Source: Methylobacterium durans
GTDB taxonomy: Bacteria; Pseudomonadota; Alphaproteobacteria; Rhizobiales; Beijerinckiaceae
Assembly: GCF_003173715.1 (NCBI RefSeq)
Contig: NZ_CP029550.1
Span: forward strand, 3,254,501-3,318,500
DNA length: 64,000 nt
Direction: 5' to 3'
Position numbers and translations under genes: made by a program. Below are positions 1-7,889 of the stretch, in pieces; position 1 is the stretch's first letter, and each line of letters begins with the position of its first letter. The notes below the pieces were generated by a model. That model worked only from the letters and a program-made list of their open reading frames with translations. It searched no databases and was not told where the DNA came from.

Positions 1-811
1 TGTGACGTCCGGTTGCGTAGACCTGTCCGTCCTCGAATGCGCCCGTCCAGGCGAACCAGCGGTAGGAACCGTCCGAATGGCGCAAGCGTCCCTCGTACGG
101 CCTGGTGAGGGGAGCCTCGACGATGCCCGCGAACACAGCCTGTGTGGCTGCCAGATCCTCAGGATGGGTGAACACCTCGAAGCGTTGTCCAACAAGCTCG
201 GATGCCTCCCACCCCAGCAGGTCCGCCCAGGCGCCATTCACCGCGCTCAGAACACCGTCCGATCCAGCTATCATGAGGAGGTCTGGCGAGAGGCGCCAAG
301 CACGATCCAGTGCGCGGGAGCGCTCCGCTACGCGGGCTTCCAACATCGCGTTGAAGTCCTGCAAGGCAAGGCTGGCCTGTTCGGCGGTTCGGCGCGCCTC
401 GAGGAGCTCTCGTTCGTACCGCCGGCGATCCGAGGCGTTGAACACCGTCACGCGAATGAACCGGATGCCTCCCGCCCCATCCCGCCGCACCACGGCGTTC
501 GCGAGGACAGGCAATGTCGTGCCATCCGCACAGACAAGGTCGAGCGCGACCTCGTTGAAGAAGCCCTGCATCCGCAGCAGCGGCGCGAAGTGGGTCTCGT
601 AATAGATCTTGCCGGCTATGGTCAGGAAATCGAGGAAGCGGCGCCCGACCAGATGCTCGGCTTCGTAAGCGGTCCAGACTGCGAAGGTTCGATTGACCTT
701 CGCGATGCGCCCATTGGCCAGCGCGGAGATGTACCCGCAGGGCGCATTCTCGAAGAGATCCTCCAGGTCATCGCTGCCGGGAGCCTGGGCAGCGGGACCC
801 ACCTCGTTCAA
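1..811 (-). CDS. PAS-domain sensor protein, cut by window edge
   Basis: About 270 codons are visible and the C-terminus lies beyond base 1. Residues ~14-125 form a PAS domain (FENAPCGYI, then a WTAYEAEHLVGRRF stretch). A likely coiled-coil linker follows (~130-180, LLEARRTAEQASLAL), then a second PAS (SPDLLMIAG, ending in DGSYRWFAW). The output domain is not visible; a histidine kinase, PP2C phosphatase or GGDEF domain are all possible. A TTG start at 811 is chosen because the hydrolase stop lies at 813-815, so the two genes nearly touch and are probably translationally coupled. That pairing resembles RsbQ-RsbP of Bacillus, where the PAS domain senses a product of the hydrolase. The PAS call is firm; the start and signalling role are inferred. 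Confidence 0.75.
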   Translation of the reverse strand, partial: MNEVGPAAQAPGSDDLEDLFENAPCGYISALANGRIAKVNRTFAVWTAYEAEHLVGRRFLDFLTIAGKIYYETHFAPLLRMQGFFNEVALDLVCADGTTLPVLANAVVRRDGAGGIRFIRVTVFNASDRRRYERELLEARRTAEQASLALQDFNAMLEARVAERSRALDRAWRLSPDLLMIAGSDGVLSAVNGAWADLLGWEASELVGQRFEVFTHPEDLAATQAVFAGIVEAPLTRPYEGRLRHSDGSYRWFAWTGAFEDGQVYATGRH

Positions 812-812
812 C

Positions 813-1610
813 TTATTGCCCTCGAAGGAAAGTCTTGATCGCCGCGATCGTCTGCTCGGGCGCGCTCAGGTTCGGGCAATGTCCTGTGGCGTCAATGAGA
901 GCCATCTCGCTCTCTGGGAGGTTGCGGTGGACGTACTCACCCACGGACTGCGGCGCGATCACGTCTTCTGAGCACTGGACCACGAGACACCGAACCTTCA
1001 CATCCGCAAGGTCGGCGCGATTGTCCGACAAGAAGGTTGTCCGGGCGAAGCGCTTGGCGATGTCGGGATCCGTGCGACAGAAGCTGTTTGTGAGTTCCTC
1101 GCCCAACTCGGGGCGGCCGGGATTGCCCATGATCACCGGCGCCATCGCTTGTGACCAGCCCATGTGGTTGCTGTCGAGGAAATCCAGCAGCTCCTGGATC
1201 TGAGCCTCACTGAAGCCGCCCTCGTAATCGGCGTCGTTGATGTACCGGGGGGAGGGGCACACCATGACGAGGCTGTCGAAGAGTTCGGGAGCCTTCTTCG
1301 AGGCCAGGACCCCAACCATGGCGCTGACCGAATGGCCGACGAAGATGCCACTCCGCACGTCCAAGAAGCGGCAGAGGTCGACCACGTCGTCGGCGTAGCC
1401 ATTCAGCGAGGCGTACTTCTCCGGATCGTAGGCTGAGACATTTGAGCCACCAGCCCCGACGTAGTCGAACAGGATCGTGCGGAACCCGTCCTCGAAGGCC
1501 GGAGCCACGAACCGCCACATGTTCTGGTCACAACCGAAGCCGTGAGCGAAGACCATCGCTGTAGGCCCAGTCCCCGCCAGTTTGGTGTTGTGTCGCTGGA
1601 TGACGGACAA
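813..1610 (-). CDS. RsbQ-like alpha/beta hydrolase
   Basis: 265 residues, close to the length of Bacillus RsbQ. Family signatures are clear: FAHGFGCDQNMW near residue 21, FDYVGAGGS near 48, nucleophile elbow GHSVSA with Ser94, Asp216 in CSEDVIAP and His244 in ATGHCPNLS, so the triad is complete. RsbQ-type hydrolases make or process an unidentified small molecule sensed by a partner PAS protein, and the plant strigolactone/karrikin receptors share this fold. The downstream gene here is a PAS protein one base away. The open frame extends to an ATG at 1781, but the extra N-terminus does not look like protein. The TTG at 1610 has GAGGG about 10 bases upstream and matches the expected N-terminus. 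Confidence 0.8.
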   Translation of the reverse strand: MSVIQRHNTKLAGTGPTAMVFAHGFGCDQNMWRFVAPAFEDGFRTILFDYVGAGGSNVSAYDPEKYASLNGYADDVVDLCRFLDVRSGIFVGHSVSAMVGVLASKKAPELFDSLVMVCPSPRYINDADYEGGFSEAQIQELLDFLDSNHMGWSQAMAPVIMGNPGRPELGEELTNSFCRTDPDIAKRFARTTFLSDNRADLADVKVRCLVVQCSEDVIAPQSVGEYVHRNLPESEMALIDATGHCPNLSAPEQTIAAIKTFLRGQ

Positions 1611-1917
1611 CGCTGCATTCCCTCGAGCTGCCGCAGCGATATCACCGGGCGCTCGGCAATGCCCAGTCCGCGAACGTTCTTTTCCCAGCTGCCGCCCGAG
1701 CCGGATGGATGGCACATTACGGAAGCCGCGGGCTTGCCTTGCGAGGTGCACCTTCGCAACGTAGGACGTGAGCATCGGCACGTGACCGGATCACTTGGAC
1801 CGTCACGCCCTCGCAGGCCGGTCCTTGTCTCCCGTCGCTCCCCGTCGATCACGCCGCCCGGCAGGCAACCGGCCGCGGCTCCAATCCGATGACCGCCTGC
1901 GAGGGACCGAGGATGTC

Positions 1918-2127
1918 ATGAGCACCGGTACCGTGAAGTGGTTCAACGAGACCAAGGGCTACGGCTTCATCCAACCCGATGACGGCGGCAAGGACGTGTT
2001 CGTGCACATCTCCGCTGTCGAGCGCGCCGGGATGCGCAGCCTCAACGAGGGGCAGAAAATCTCCTACGAGGTCGAGGCTGACCGACGGAGCGGCAAGGAA
2101 AGTGCTGCCAACCTGAAGGCAGTCTGA
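1918..2127 (+). CDS. Cold-shock protein, CspA family
   Basis: A 69-residue single CSD domain. RNP1 is [11 protein letters not shown] (~14-24) and RNP2 is VFVHISAVE (~28-36). Such proteins bind single-stranded RNA/DNA and melt mRNA structure. The ATG at 1918 gives the standard [15 protein letters not shown]-terminus; the in-frame GTG/TTG extension upstream is not protein-like. A second, very similar copy lies at 35399-35608 in the chromosomal part of this window. A strong hairpin follows the stop. Confidence 0.93.
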   Translation: MSTGTVKWFNETKGYGFIQPDDGGKDVFVHISAVERAGMRSLNEGQKISYEVEADRRSGKESAANLKAV

Positions 2128-2137
2128 CACTTGCAAG

Positions 2138-2163
2138 CGAGCGGCCCGCATTTGGGCCGCTCG
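2138..2163 (+). terminator. Hairpin after cold-shock gene
   Basis: A 10-bp perfect stem (CGAGCGGCCC pairing with GGGCCGCTCG) with loop GCATTT, 11 bases after the cold-shock stop codon. There is no T-run, so it may act as a weak terminator or as a 3'-end stabilising hairpin. Confidence 0.5.
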
Positions 2164-2381
2164 TCACGTGTCGGTCTTCGAGCTTGTGACCGGCGGGTGC
2201 GTCAAGGCTCGGCTATGGCCAAGCGCAATGCGGAGCGGACCACCCACTGCTGGGCCGTACCGGCTCGGGCCTATCTTTCCCACACCCGTCGGCGCAGAGT
2301 GCCCGCATCGCCGGATGAGCTAAACCCGGGCTCCGGCGACTGAGGGCTCGACGCCCCCGCCTGTGACCCAACGGGTGGGCA

Positions 2382-2663
2382 ATGGCTAACCTTATCAAAT
2401 TCCCTGGCCGACCTCACAGAACTGCGTCCGTCTACAAGCTTCATCGGTTCGCCTACGACGGCAATCTGCAAGCCACGGTGCTCGTCCCAGCCTGTAACGA
2501 GACCGAGGCGAAGCGTCTGGCTGGCGAACTGACTCAGGGGCTGAGAGCTGAGCTGTGGTCGAGCGGACGGCTGCTGGAAGACTTCGCCGCCCCAGATCAC
2601 CCAGTCGCAGCTTCAATCCGGCTGGTGGGCGACCCGGCAATCAGCCCGGAACGCGATCCATGA
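2382..2663 (+). CDS. Small hypothetical protein
   Basis: 93 residues starting MANLIKFPGRPHRTASVYK. I do not recognise a family. It has no signal peptide or membrane segment and a mixed polar composition with a central AKRLAGELTQGLRAELW helix-like stretch. GGTGGG lies about 6 bases before the ATG. It sits alone in the accessory region, 254 bases after the cold-shock gene. Codon use is less GC-extreme than in the core genes to the right. It could be a spurious frame. Confidence 0.5.
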   Translation: MANLIKFPGRPHRTASVYKLHRFAYDGNLQATVLVPACNETEAKRLAGELTQGLRAELWSSGRLLEDFAAPDHPVAASIRLVGDPAISPERDP

Positions 2664-2750
2664 CCGACGTCCAATGCCTCCGGCCGTTGCCAAGTCAGCG
2701 GCCCCTTGTGAGAGCACTCACCTGGCCGCGCTTGGGAATTGCTGGTGACG

Positions 2751-2852
2751 ATGCTGTACATGGAGGCAATTTTCGGCGTTCCGGGCCTCATCGCTGCACC
2801 GATCTTCTACGCCTACCTCAAGAATGAACTCTCCCGGCGAGGCCTGATTTGA
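2751..2852 (+). pseudogene. C-terminal remnant of AI-2E-type transporter
   Basis: The 33-codon frame encodes MLYMEAIFGVPGLIAAPIF followed by YAYLKNELSRRGLI. This resembles the last transmembrane segment and tail of AI-2E/permease-like proteins. An in-frame TGA lies about 14 codons upstream, and nothing before it resembles the rest of the family, so this is a decayed 3' fragment rather than a gene. The family assignment rests on a short stretch. Confidence 0.4.
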
Positions 2853-2875
2853 TGAAGCCACTGGCGCAACGGACC

Positions 2876-3310
2876 TCACCGGCAGGACGCCTGCAGTTTC
2901 TCCAGGGTACGCGGATCCTCTTGCCCGCCGAAGTACCGATCGAGGGCCGTCCGAAAGGGTAATGCGTCTGGCGCAGCGCGCCCGAACAAAGTCATGCTCG
3001 AGCGGAACTTCATGTCGTCGGGAGAGCCGAAGATGGCATGCGCCGAGCGCCCTGACACCCGGTTCACAGCCTCTGTGCAGCGCCCCAGGCGAGGTCCGAG
3101 CAGAGGGTGCTGCAGGTACGCGCGAGCCTCGTCGAGCGAACCGACAGCGTAACGCTGGGCCATGGCGCTGAACCCGAGACCGGCGATCTGAGGAAAGATG
3201 AACCACATCCAATGGCTACGCTTATGCCCCGCCATCAGCTCCCGCAGCGCCTGCTCATAGACACCGCTCTGAGCGTCCACGAACCTTGCAAGGTCAAAAG
3301 GATCGGTCAT
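2876..3310 (-). CDS. DUF1810 family protein
   Basis: 144 residues, the normal length for the family. It starts MTDPFDLARFVDAQSGVYEQA and contains the family hallmark HWMWFIFPQIAGLGFS (~33-48), then ARAYLQHPLLGPRLGRC and SPDDMKFRSSMTLF. The biochemical role of DUF1810 proteins is not established. The open frame extends about 45 codons upstream, but the family starts at this ATG. It is a single gene with no operon partner, in the accessory region. Confidence 0.85.
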   Translation of the reverse strand: MTDPFDLARFVDAQSGVYEQALRELMAGHKRSHWMWFIFPQIAGLGFSAMAQRYAVGSLDEARAYLQHPLLGPRLGRCTEAVNRVSGRSAHAIFGSPDDMKFRSSMTLFGRAAPDALPFRTALDRYFGGQEDPRTLEKLQASCR

Positions 3311-3555
3311 GGCCGGATAACGGGGGAGGGGACATGAAGGTCTCTTCTGCACAAAGCCTGCTGATCTCCGGAGCACCCTGTTTGCCCCGCCGTATGCTGC
3401 CAAGCCTGAGCAACGCAGATGCGGCCGCAGAACCGAAGGCGGCAACTCGCGATTCCGTCCAGGCCCTTGAAGCGTCTGCTCTCCGGCGGTTTGAGTTCAA
3501 TGCCCTCAAACGACCGGATGTGGCCGGAGGCAGCCCGTCCGCTTCGGGGCTTAGA
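3311..3555. other. Stretch without a recognisable gene
   Basis: Short overlapping open frames on both strands give no recognisable protein, and base composition is lower in GC than the core genome. It ends at the left copy of the miniature inverted-repeat element. Confidence 0.5.
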
Positions 3556-3563
3556 TCGTGAGA

Positions 3564-3687
3564 TTGTGTTGAAAAACTCCGTTTGCCCCCCTTTCGAGGA
3601 CATCAACCTACAACACCTGGGTTCGTATCGAGCGACAAATACTAGCTATAGAGGACTTTGATCGCGCCGCGGAGTTTTTCAACACAA
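3564..3687 (+). mobile_element. Miniature inverted-repeat element, copy 1 (124 bp)
   Basis: The ends are perfect 18-bp inverted repeats (TTGTGTTGAAAAACTCCG and its complement). The element is flanked by an exact 8-bp direct repeat, TCGTGAGA, at 3556-3563 and 3688-3695, which looks like a target-site duplication. No protein is encoded in 124 bp, so movement would need a transposase supplied elsewhere. A second copy of identical length lies inverted at 5424-5547. The parent insertion sequence family is not identified. Confidence 0.8.
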
Positions 3688-3828
3688 TCGTGAGAAAGCG
3701 GACGTTCGGTGCGGTTCAGCTGAATGCCTCACATGACCCGATCTGGACCTTGGGTTTGCGCAAATCGAAGGTCCGTCTCCTGACAGCAAGCGGACCTCTT
3801 GCACGTAGGCAGCCACAACGCGCCGGCC

Positions 3829-4385
3829 TCAGGCTCCTATGTGCGCCGTTGCCGCCGGACTCACGCCAGTCGTTGGCGCCCTCGCTGACGGGTCAACGTC
3901 CTTCTCCCCCAGCACTAGGCGCAGCGAGCGGGCGAGCTCGTCGCGGCGGTAGGGCTTGTTCAGGACCGGCATCTCGCCGTGGCCGATGACCTGACCTTCG
4001 TCGAGGTTCGCCACATAGCCTGACGTGAGCAGGACCTTGACGCCGGGCCGAAGCTTCTGTGCCTCGATCGCCAACTGCGACCCGTTCATGCCGCCTGGCA
4101 TCACTACGTCAGAGAACAGGATGTCGATGCGCTCTACGCCCCGAAGGTGCTCCAGAGCCTCGGCGGCGTTGCGAGCGACGATGACCCGGTAGCGCAACTC
4201 CTCCAGGCTCTCGACAGCCATCCCGAGCACCTGCTCGTCATTCTCGACCAGCAGGACCGTCTCGCCCTCGCCGGCGCGGCGCAGCGGGATCGAACTCGCC
4301 GAACCGGCGCCCGTCTCCTCGCCAGCTGGGTCGGTCGAGCGCGGAAAGTACAGGCTGACCGTCGTGCCCTTGCCGCGAGTTGGGG
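3829..4385 (-). pseudogene. 3' remnant of hybrid histidine kinase with receiver domain
   Basis: Reading from about 4383 the frame encodes TRGKGTTVSLYFPRS, the end of a HATPase domain. A linker follows, then a near-complete receiver domain: TVLLVENDEQVLGMAVESL, phospho-acceptor region ILFSDVVMPGGMNG, LLTSGY switch residues and NKPYRRDEL with the conserved Lys. An in-frame TAA at 4387-4389 and loss of homology upstream show that the sensor and most of the kinase are gone. A free-standing receiver could start at the internal ATG at 4230, but it would lack the N-terminal acidic pocket. It lies between the two miniature elements. Confidence 0.7.
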
Positions 4386-4389
4386 ATTA

Positions 4390-5042
4390 CGGCGACGGGG
4401 CGCGTCGTGTCCACACGACGGGGATCGGGCCGGTACGCAATGTGGCCTGAGGTCAGGATGCAGCGAGCCAGTTAGCTGAGCATCAATTGTCTGACGGTGG
4501 CGCGGGCCCGAACTGGGAAAGACCTGAAATCCTGATGCAGCCGCCGCTCACGGTTGAGGAGTGGACGGCCCGCTACACACCCCAAGATCCGTCTCAGCAT
4601 CAAGCGGTTGTGCAGGCTAAGGGACGCGCCAGCGGTGGCGCGTCACTCCTTGTGCTGACGCCTGATGCCAAAAGACGAGCGCACCTCCAGGGAAGTGCGC
4701 TCAAAGGTGCCAGTCTCGAAGGCGGACCGCCGTCAGCGTCACCCGCCACCTACACCGTGACGGACCATCCAGATTGCGCGCAATTGGACTTTTGGCTGCG
4801 TTCGGTTTCCAGCAAAGATCGGGGAGAAACCTTTTCTGCACAGTGAGGTTTTAGACAGTAGGAATTGCCCCGCTTGCCTCGGCTCCAGCTATGATCATTT
4901 CTCGTCGCCTCATACGCGGTCGCGGCACTCAGTGGGACGGTCTGCTGGAGGGAGTTGCAGGCGGCTGGGCCGAAGCCTTCCCCCTGCCGGAATTGCCAAA
5001 GCCGGTCTCTGAGACCGTTGAACCTCTGATGGTGCAGCCGGT
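4390..5042. other. Stretch without a convincing gene; two hairpins
   Basis: Open frames at 4487-4846 and 4891-5094 (plus) encode low-complexity proteins that I do not recognise, and neither has a good ribosome binding site. Two perfect hairpins lie close together: GACGCGCCA/TGGCGCGTC at 4623-4644 and GAGCGCAC/GTGCGCTC at 4677-4702. GC content is below that of the flanking core genes. Confidence 0.4.
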
Positions 5043-5321
5043 TCAGCAGCCGCAGTCGGAGGCTAAGCCTGCGGAATTGTTCGAAGCCCTATAACCTTGC
5101 TTGGTGGTGCCGTGACGCGAGTTGCTGACGTCAAAGTCAATGATAGAGCGAGCCGCACATTTCTGGGCAGGCACGTTGCAGCTGATCTGCATGGTACCCG
5201 GCCGATGAACGTACCGTCGTGAAGGCCATTGCTGGATCGCTCTGCGCATCTCAGCTATGAGCTGCTCTTGGCTATAGCGCTGCCCATAGAAGGTGACGGT
5301 CGGGCCGTACATGTACGGCAC
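5043..5321 (-). CDS. Hypothetical protein, possibly 5'-disrupted
   Basis: 92 residues starting MPYMYGPTVTFYGQRYSQEQ, followed by LIAEMRRAIQQWPSRRY. I do not recognise a family. The amino-acid pattern looks protein-like, and the frame stays open upstream to the border of the second miniature element at 5424. The real start may therefore lie within or beyond the insertion. GC is low for this genome, consistent with acquired DNA. Confidence 0.35.
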   Translation of the reverse strand: MPYMYGPTVTFYGQRYSQEQLIAEMRRAIQQWPSRRYVHRPGTMQISCNVPAQKCAARSIIDFDVSNSRHGTTKQGYRASNNSAGLASDCGC

Positions 5322-5423
5322 TCCAGCGACAGGGCTGTTGCAGCTTAGACCTCCAAGCTGAGCTGCTGCAACGTCCGCTTCAAAGAAGCTGCCGGAGTCG
5401 GCTGAACGGCAGCAACGGGCGGA

Positions 5424-5547
5424 TTGTGTTGAAAAACCCCGCGGCGCGGTCGAAGTTCTCTATATCTGGTATTCGTCGCCCGATGCAACCCCAGGTGTTC
5501 TAGGTTGATGTCTTCGAAAGAGTGGCAAACGGAGTTTTTCAACACAA
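5424..5547 (-). mobile_element. Miniature inverted-repeat element, copy 2 (124 bp)
   Basis: Same length as copy 1 and in opposite orientation. Aligned without gaps to the reverse complement of copy 1, about 109 of 124 positions agree. The outer 14 bases of the left repeat and the full right repeat (CGGAGTTTTTCAACACAA) are preserved. The flanking 8-mers (CGGGCGGA and TCGGCGCA) agree at only 5 positions, so any target duplication has decayed and this copy is probably older. Confidence 0.78.
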
Positions 5548-5656
5548 TCGGCGCAAAGCGGAAGGTCTGCTGGCGTTCTGGCCGACAGTGGGCTTGGCTC
5601 TCAACCAGTTTGTCGCGATCGAGGCCATGAGGTGATGCTGGTAACGTCCCTCTGAA

Positions 5657-6748
5657 TCAATGACTTGGGTGGGCCTCAGGTTGGGCGACAACTTCGAACC
5701 ACGGCCACTTTGCGTACTTGTCGCCCACCAGTCGGACGTGCGTGTATCGCTGAAGGCTCTGCCAAGAGCGGTGTCCCGATACCAAGGCGGCCAAGGGAAC
5801 GGTACGCCCCATCTCGAAGAGCCGCGACACACCCTCGTGGCGCAGATCGTGGAAATGCAGATCATCGATGCCGAGCAGCGCGCAGGCACGCGTGAACGCG
5901 GCGGAGATCGCGTCTGTGGAGTAGGGGAAGATCCGCGTCTCAACCTGCGGCAAGGCGCGAACGATCGCCAGCGCTTCTGCTGGCAGCTCGCACCAGACGT
6001 CGTTGCCGATCTTCTGCCCCGGGTTCTTCATGTCCCGCACGAGGATGCGGCCGCTAGACCCATCGAGATCTAACCAAGTCAGTCGCGTGATCTCCTCCTG
6101 CCGACGCGTCGAGAAGATCGCGAATGCGATAACATGCTGCATCGGGAGAGAGCTCGGCCGACGCTTTCGCACGTCCCCAAAGTGGCGCATCAACTGATCT
6201 AGCTCCGTGAGCGTCGGACGTCGATCGCGTGCACGTGATTTCGCCGTCAGCCCCAGCCTGCGCGCAACCTTCAGCGCGTCATCCATGACCGTGGAGTTGA
6301 GCGGGTAGCCCCATGCGGGCCGGGCGATGGCAAACACCGAGCCAAGGTGGGCGAGATAGTTGCTGACTGTCTGCGGCTGGCGCCCAGCCGAAAGTTCGGA
6401 GGCGAAGGCCACCACCTCGGCGCTGGAGATCGCGGAGCAGGACTTGCCCGCGATGTCGTAGCCCTTTATCGCCTTCAGCACCTGCGCCTTCGTGCGCCCG
6501 AGCGGTCGACGTGAATCGCCGACATAACGGTCGATCACTTCGGCCAATGTTGGATCCTCGATCTTGGCTGCGGCAAGGGCACCGGGCTGCGCGAGCTCCT
6601 TTTGCCGCTTCTCAATCCATGCGCGGGCTGCCGGCCGGCGATCGAATGTCCGTGTCTCCCGGTGGGTGACGCCCGCCTTTTTCACCACCACCTGTGCATG
6701 ATAACCGGTCGACCCGTCCTTCCGCTTGCGTTCTAGGATCGTACCCAT
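5657..6748 (-). CDS. Tyrosine recombinase/site-specific integrase, dusA-associated
   Basis: 363 residues. An N-terminal Arm/core-binding region (MGTILERKRKDGSTGYHAQ) is followed by a phage-integrase catalytic domain. Catalytic residues can be placed: Arg215/216 in FSTRRQEEI, Lys241, His300-x-x-Arg303 in HFHDLRHEG, His326 in SGHRSW and nucleophile Tyr335 in LQRYTHV. The ATG at 6748 is preceded by GGAGG at about 7 bases; the upstream ATG at 6838 is rejected. It lies with its 5' end towards dusA, 121 bp away. Integrases that insert at the 5' end of dusA are a known group, so this gene probably mobilised the DNA to its left. All active-site residues are present. Confidence 0.92.
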   Translation of the reverse strand: MGTILERKRKDGSTGYHAQVVVKKAGVTHRETRTFDRRPAARAWIEKRQKELAQPGALAAAKIEDPTLAEVIDRYVGDSRRPLGRTKAQVLKAIKGYDIAGKSCSAISSAEVVAFASELSAGRQPQTVSNYLAHLGSVFAIARPAWGYPLNSTVMDDALKVARRLGLTAKSRARDRRPTLTELDQLMRHFGDVRKRRPSSLPMQHVIAFAIFSTRRQEEITRLTWLDLDGSSGRILVRDMKNPGQKIGNDVWCELPAEALAIVRALPQVETRIFPYSTDAISAAFTRACALLGIDDLHFHDLRHEGVSRLFEMGRTVPLAALVSGHRSWQSLQRYTHVRLVGDKYAKWPWFEVVAQPEAHPSH

Positions 6749-6869
6749 GCTTGCCTCCAGCTGGTACAGCACAAGGGCGAGAGGTACAGCATTGCTGTAC
6801 TTTCGGCAACGAAATAGGCGGGAATCGGTGAAAACCATCGCGCACGGTGCAGCAGGGATTGACGCGTAA

Positions 6870-6960
6870 GTGACGGCAAAGGCTGAAAAATTGAACGCTT
6901 CCAGCGCTTGGCGCTTTTCCGTCGCTCCGATGATGGATTGGACCGACCGGCATTGCCGCG
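6870..6960. other. Probable attachment site (att) in dusA 5' end
   Basis: The known insertion target of dusA-associated integrases is the conserved 5' coding region (SVAPMMDWTD). Here the integrase abuts that end, and the first ~90 bases of dusA are less GC-rich than the rest, as expected if the element supplied a new 5' end. The partner copy of the core was not found elsewhere in the window, so the limits are inferred. Confidence 0.4.
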
Positions 6961-7883
6961 CCTTCCACCGCGTCCTGTCGCGGCGCGCCCGGCTCTACAC
7001 CGAGATGGTGACGACGGGCGCCGTGCTCCATGGGCCGCGCGAGCGGCTGCTCGGCTTCTCGGCGGTCGAGCATCCGGTGGCGCTCCAGCTTGGCGGCTCC
7101 GACCCGGCCGAGCTCGCAGAGGCCGCGCGGATCGCCGAGGGGTTCGGCTACGACGAGGTCAACCTCAATGTCGGCTGCCCCTCGGACCGGGTGCAGGACG
7201 GGCGCTTCGGCGCCTGCCTGATGCGCGAGCCCGGCCTCGTTGGCGAATGCGTCGCCGCCATGAAGGGCGCCGTTTCCGTGCCCGTCACGGTGAAGTGCCG
7301 CATCGGCGTCGACGATCAGGACCCGGAAGCCGCCCTCGACGCGCTGGCCGGCATCGTGGTCGCAGCGGGCGTCGACGCGCTCGTCGTCCACGCCCGCAAG
7401 GCGTGGCTGCAGGGCCTGTCGCCGAAGGAGAACCGGGACATCCCGCCCCTCGATTACGGCCGCGTCGTGCGCCTGAAGCGGGCCCGGCCCGGGCTGCCGG
7501 TCGCGGTCAATGGCGGGATCACCACGGTCGCGGAGGCGCGCGAGCACCTCCGCGACCTCGACGGCGTCATGATGGGGCGGGCCGCCTACAGCGACCCGGC
7601 GGAACTCCTCGCGGTCGATCCCGACTTGTTCGGCGAGGCTGCGCCGGTGGCCGACGCCTTCGCGGCGGTCGAGGCGTTCGAGCCCTACGCGGCCGAGGCG
7701 CTCGCCGCGGGCACCCGGCTCCACAGCCTGACGCGGCACATGCTCGGCCTGTTCAATGGGCGCCCGGGCGCCCGCGCCTTCCGCCGCCACCTCGCCACCC
7801 ACGGCATGCGCCCCGAGGCCGGCCTCGCCACCCTGCGGGAGGCCGTTGCAATGGTCTCGCGCGCGGTCCCCGAGGCGGCCTGA
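6870..7883 (+). CDS. dusA: tRNA-dihydrouridine(20/20a) synthase DusA
   Basis: 337 residues. A FMN-dependent TIM barrel that reduces U20/U20a in the tRNA D-loop with NADPH. Visible motifs are VAPMMDWTDRHCR (18-30), GGSDP (75-79), NLNVGCPSDRVQDG with catalytic Cys103, VKCRIGVDD, VHARKAWLQGLSPKENR (the substrate loop typical of DusA) and VNGGI/MMGRAAY phosphate-binding segments. Translation appears to start at GTG 6870. The N-terminal ~17 residues vary in the family and may derive from the inserted element. It converges on the aspartic protease gene, with 6 bp between stops. Confidence 0.93.
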   Translation: MTAKAEKLNASSAWRFSVAPMMDWTDRHCRAFHRVLSRRARLYTEMVTTGAVLHGPRERLLGFSAVEHPVALQLGGSDPAELAEAARIAEGFGYDEVNLNVGCPSDRVQDGRFGACLMREPGLVGECVAAMKGAVSVPVTVKCRIGVDDQDPEAALDALAGIVVAAGVDALVVHARKAWLQGLSPKENRDIPPLDYGRVVRLKRARPGLPVAVNGGITTVAEAREHLRDLDGVMMGRAAYSDPAELLAVDPDLFGEAAPVADAFAAVEAFEPYAAEALAAGTRLHSLTRHMLGLFNGRPGARAFRRHLATHGMRPEAGLATLREAVAMVSRAVPEAA

Positions 7884-7889
7884 GGACGC

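Noticed and set aside
4487..4846. A 119-codon frame in the gene-free island stretch
   Set aside because: No recognisable motif, weak ribosome site and contains two hairpins; not called as a gene.
1..5656. The second att copy for the dusA-type integrase
   Set aside because: I looked for CCGATGATGGATTGG-like sequence on both strands in the island part and found none, so the other end must lie outside this window.
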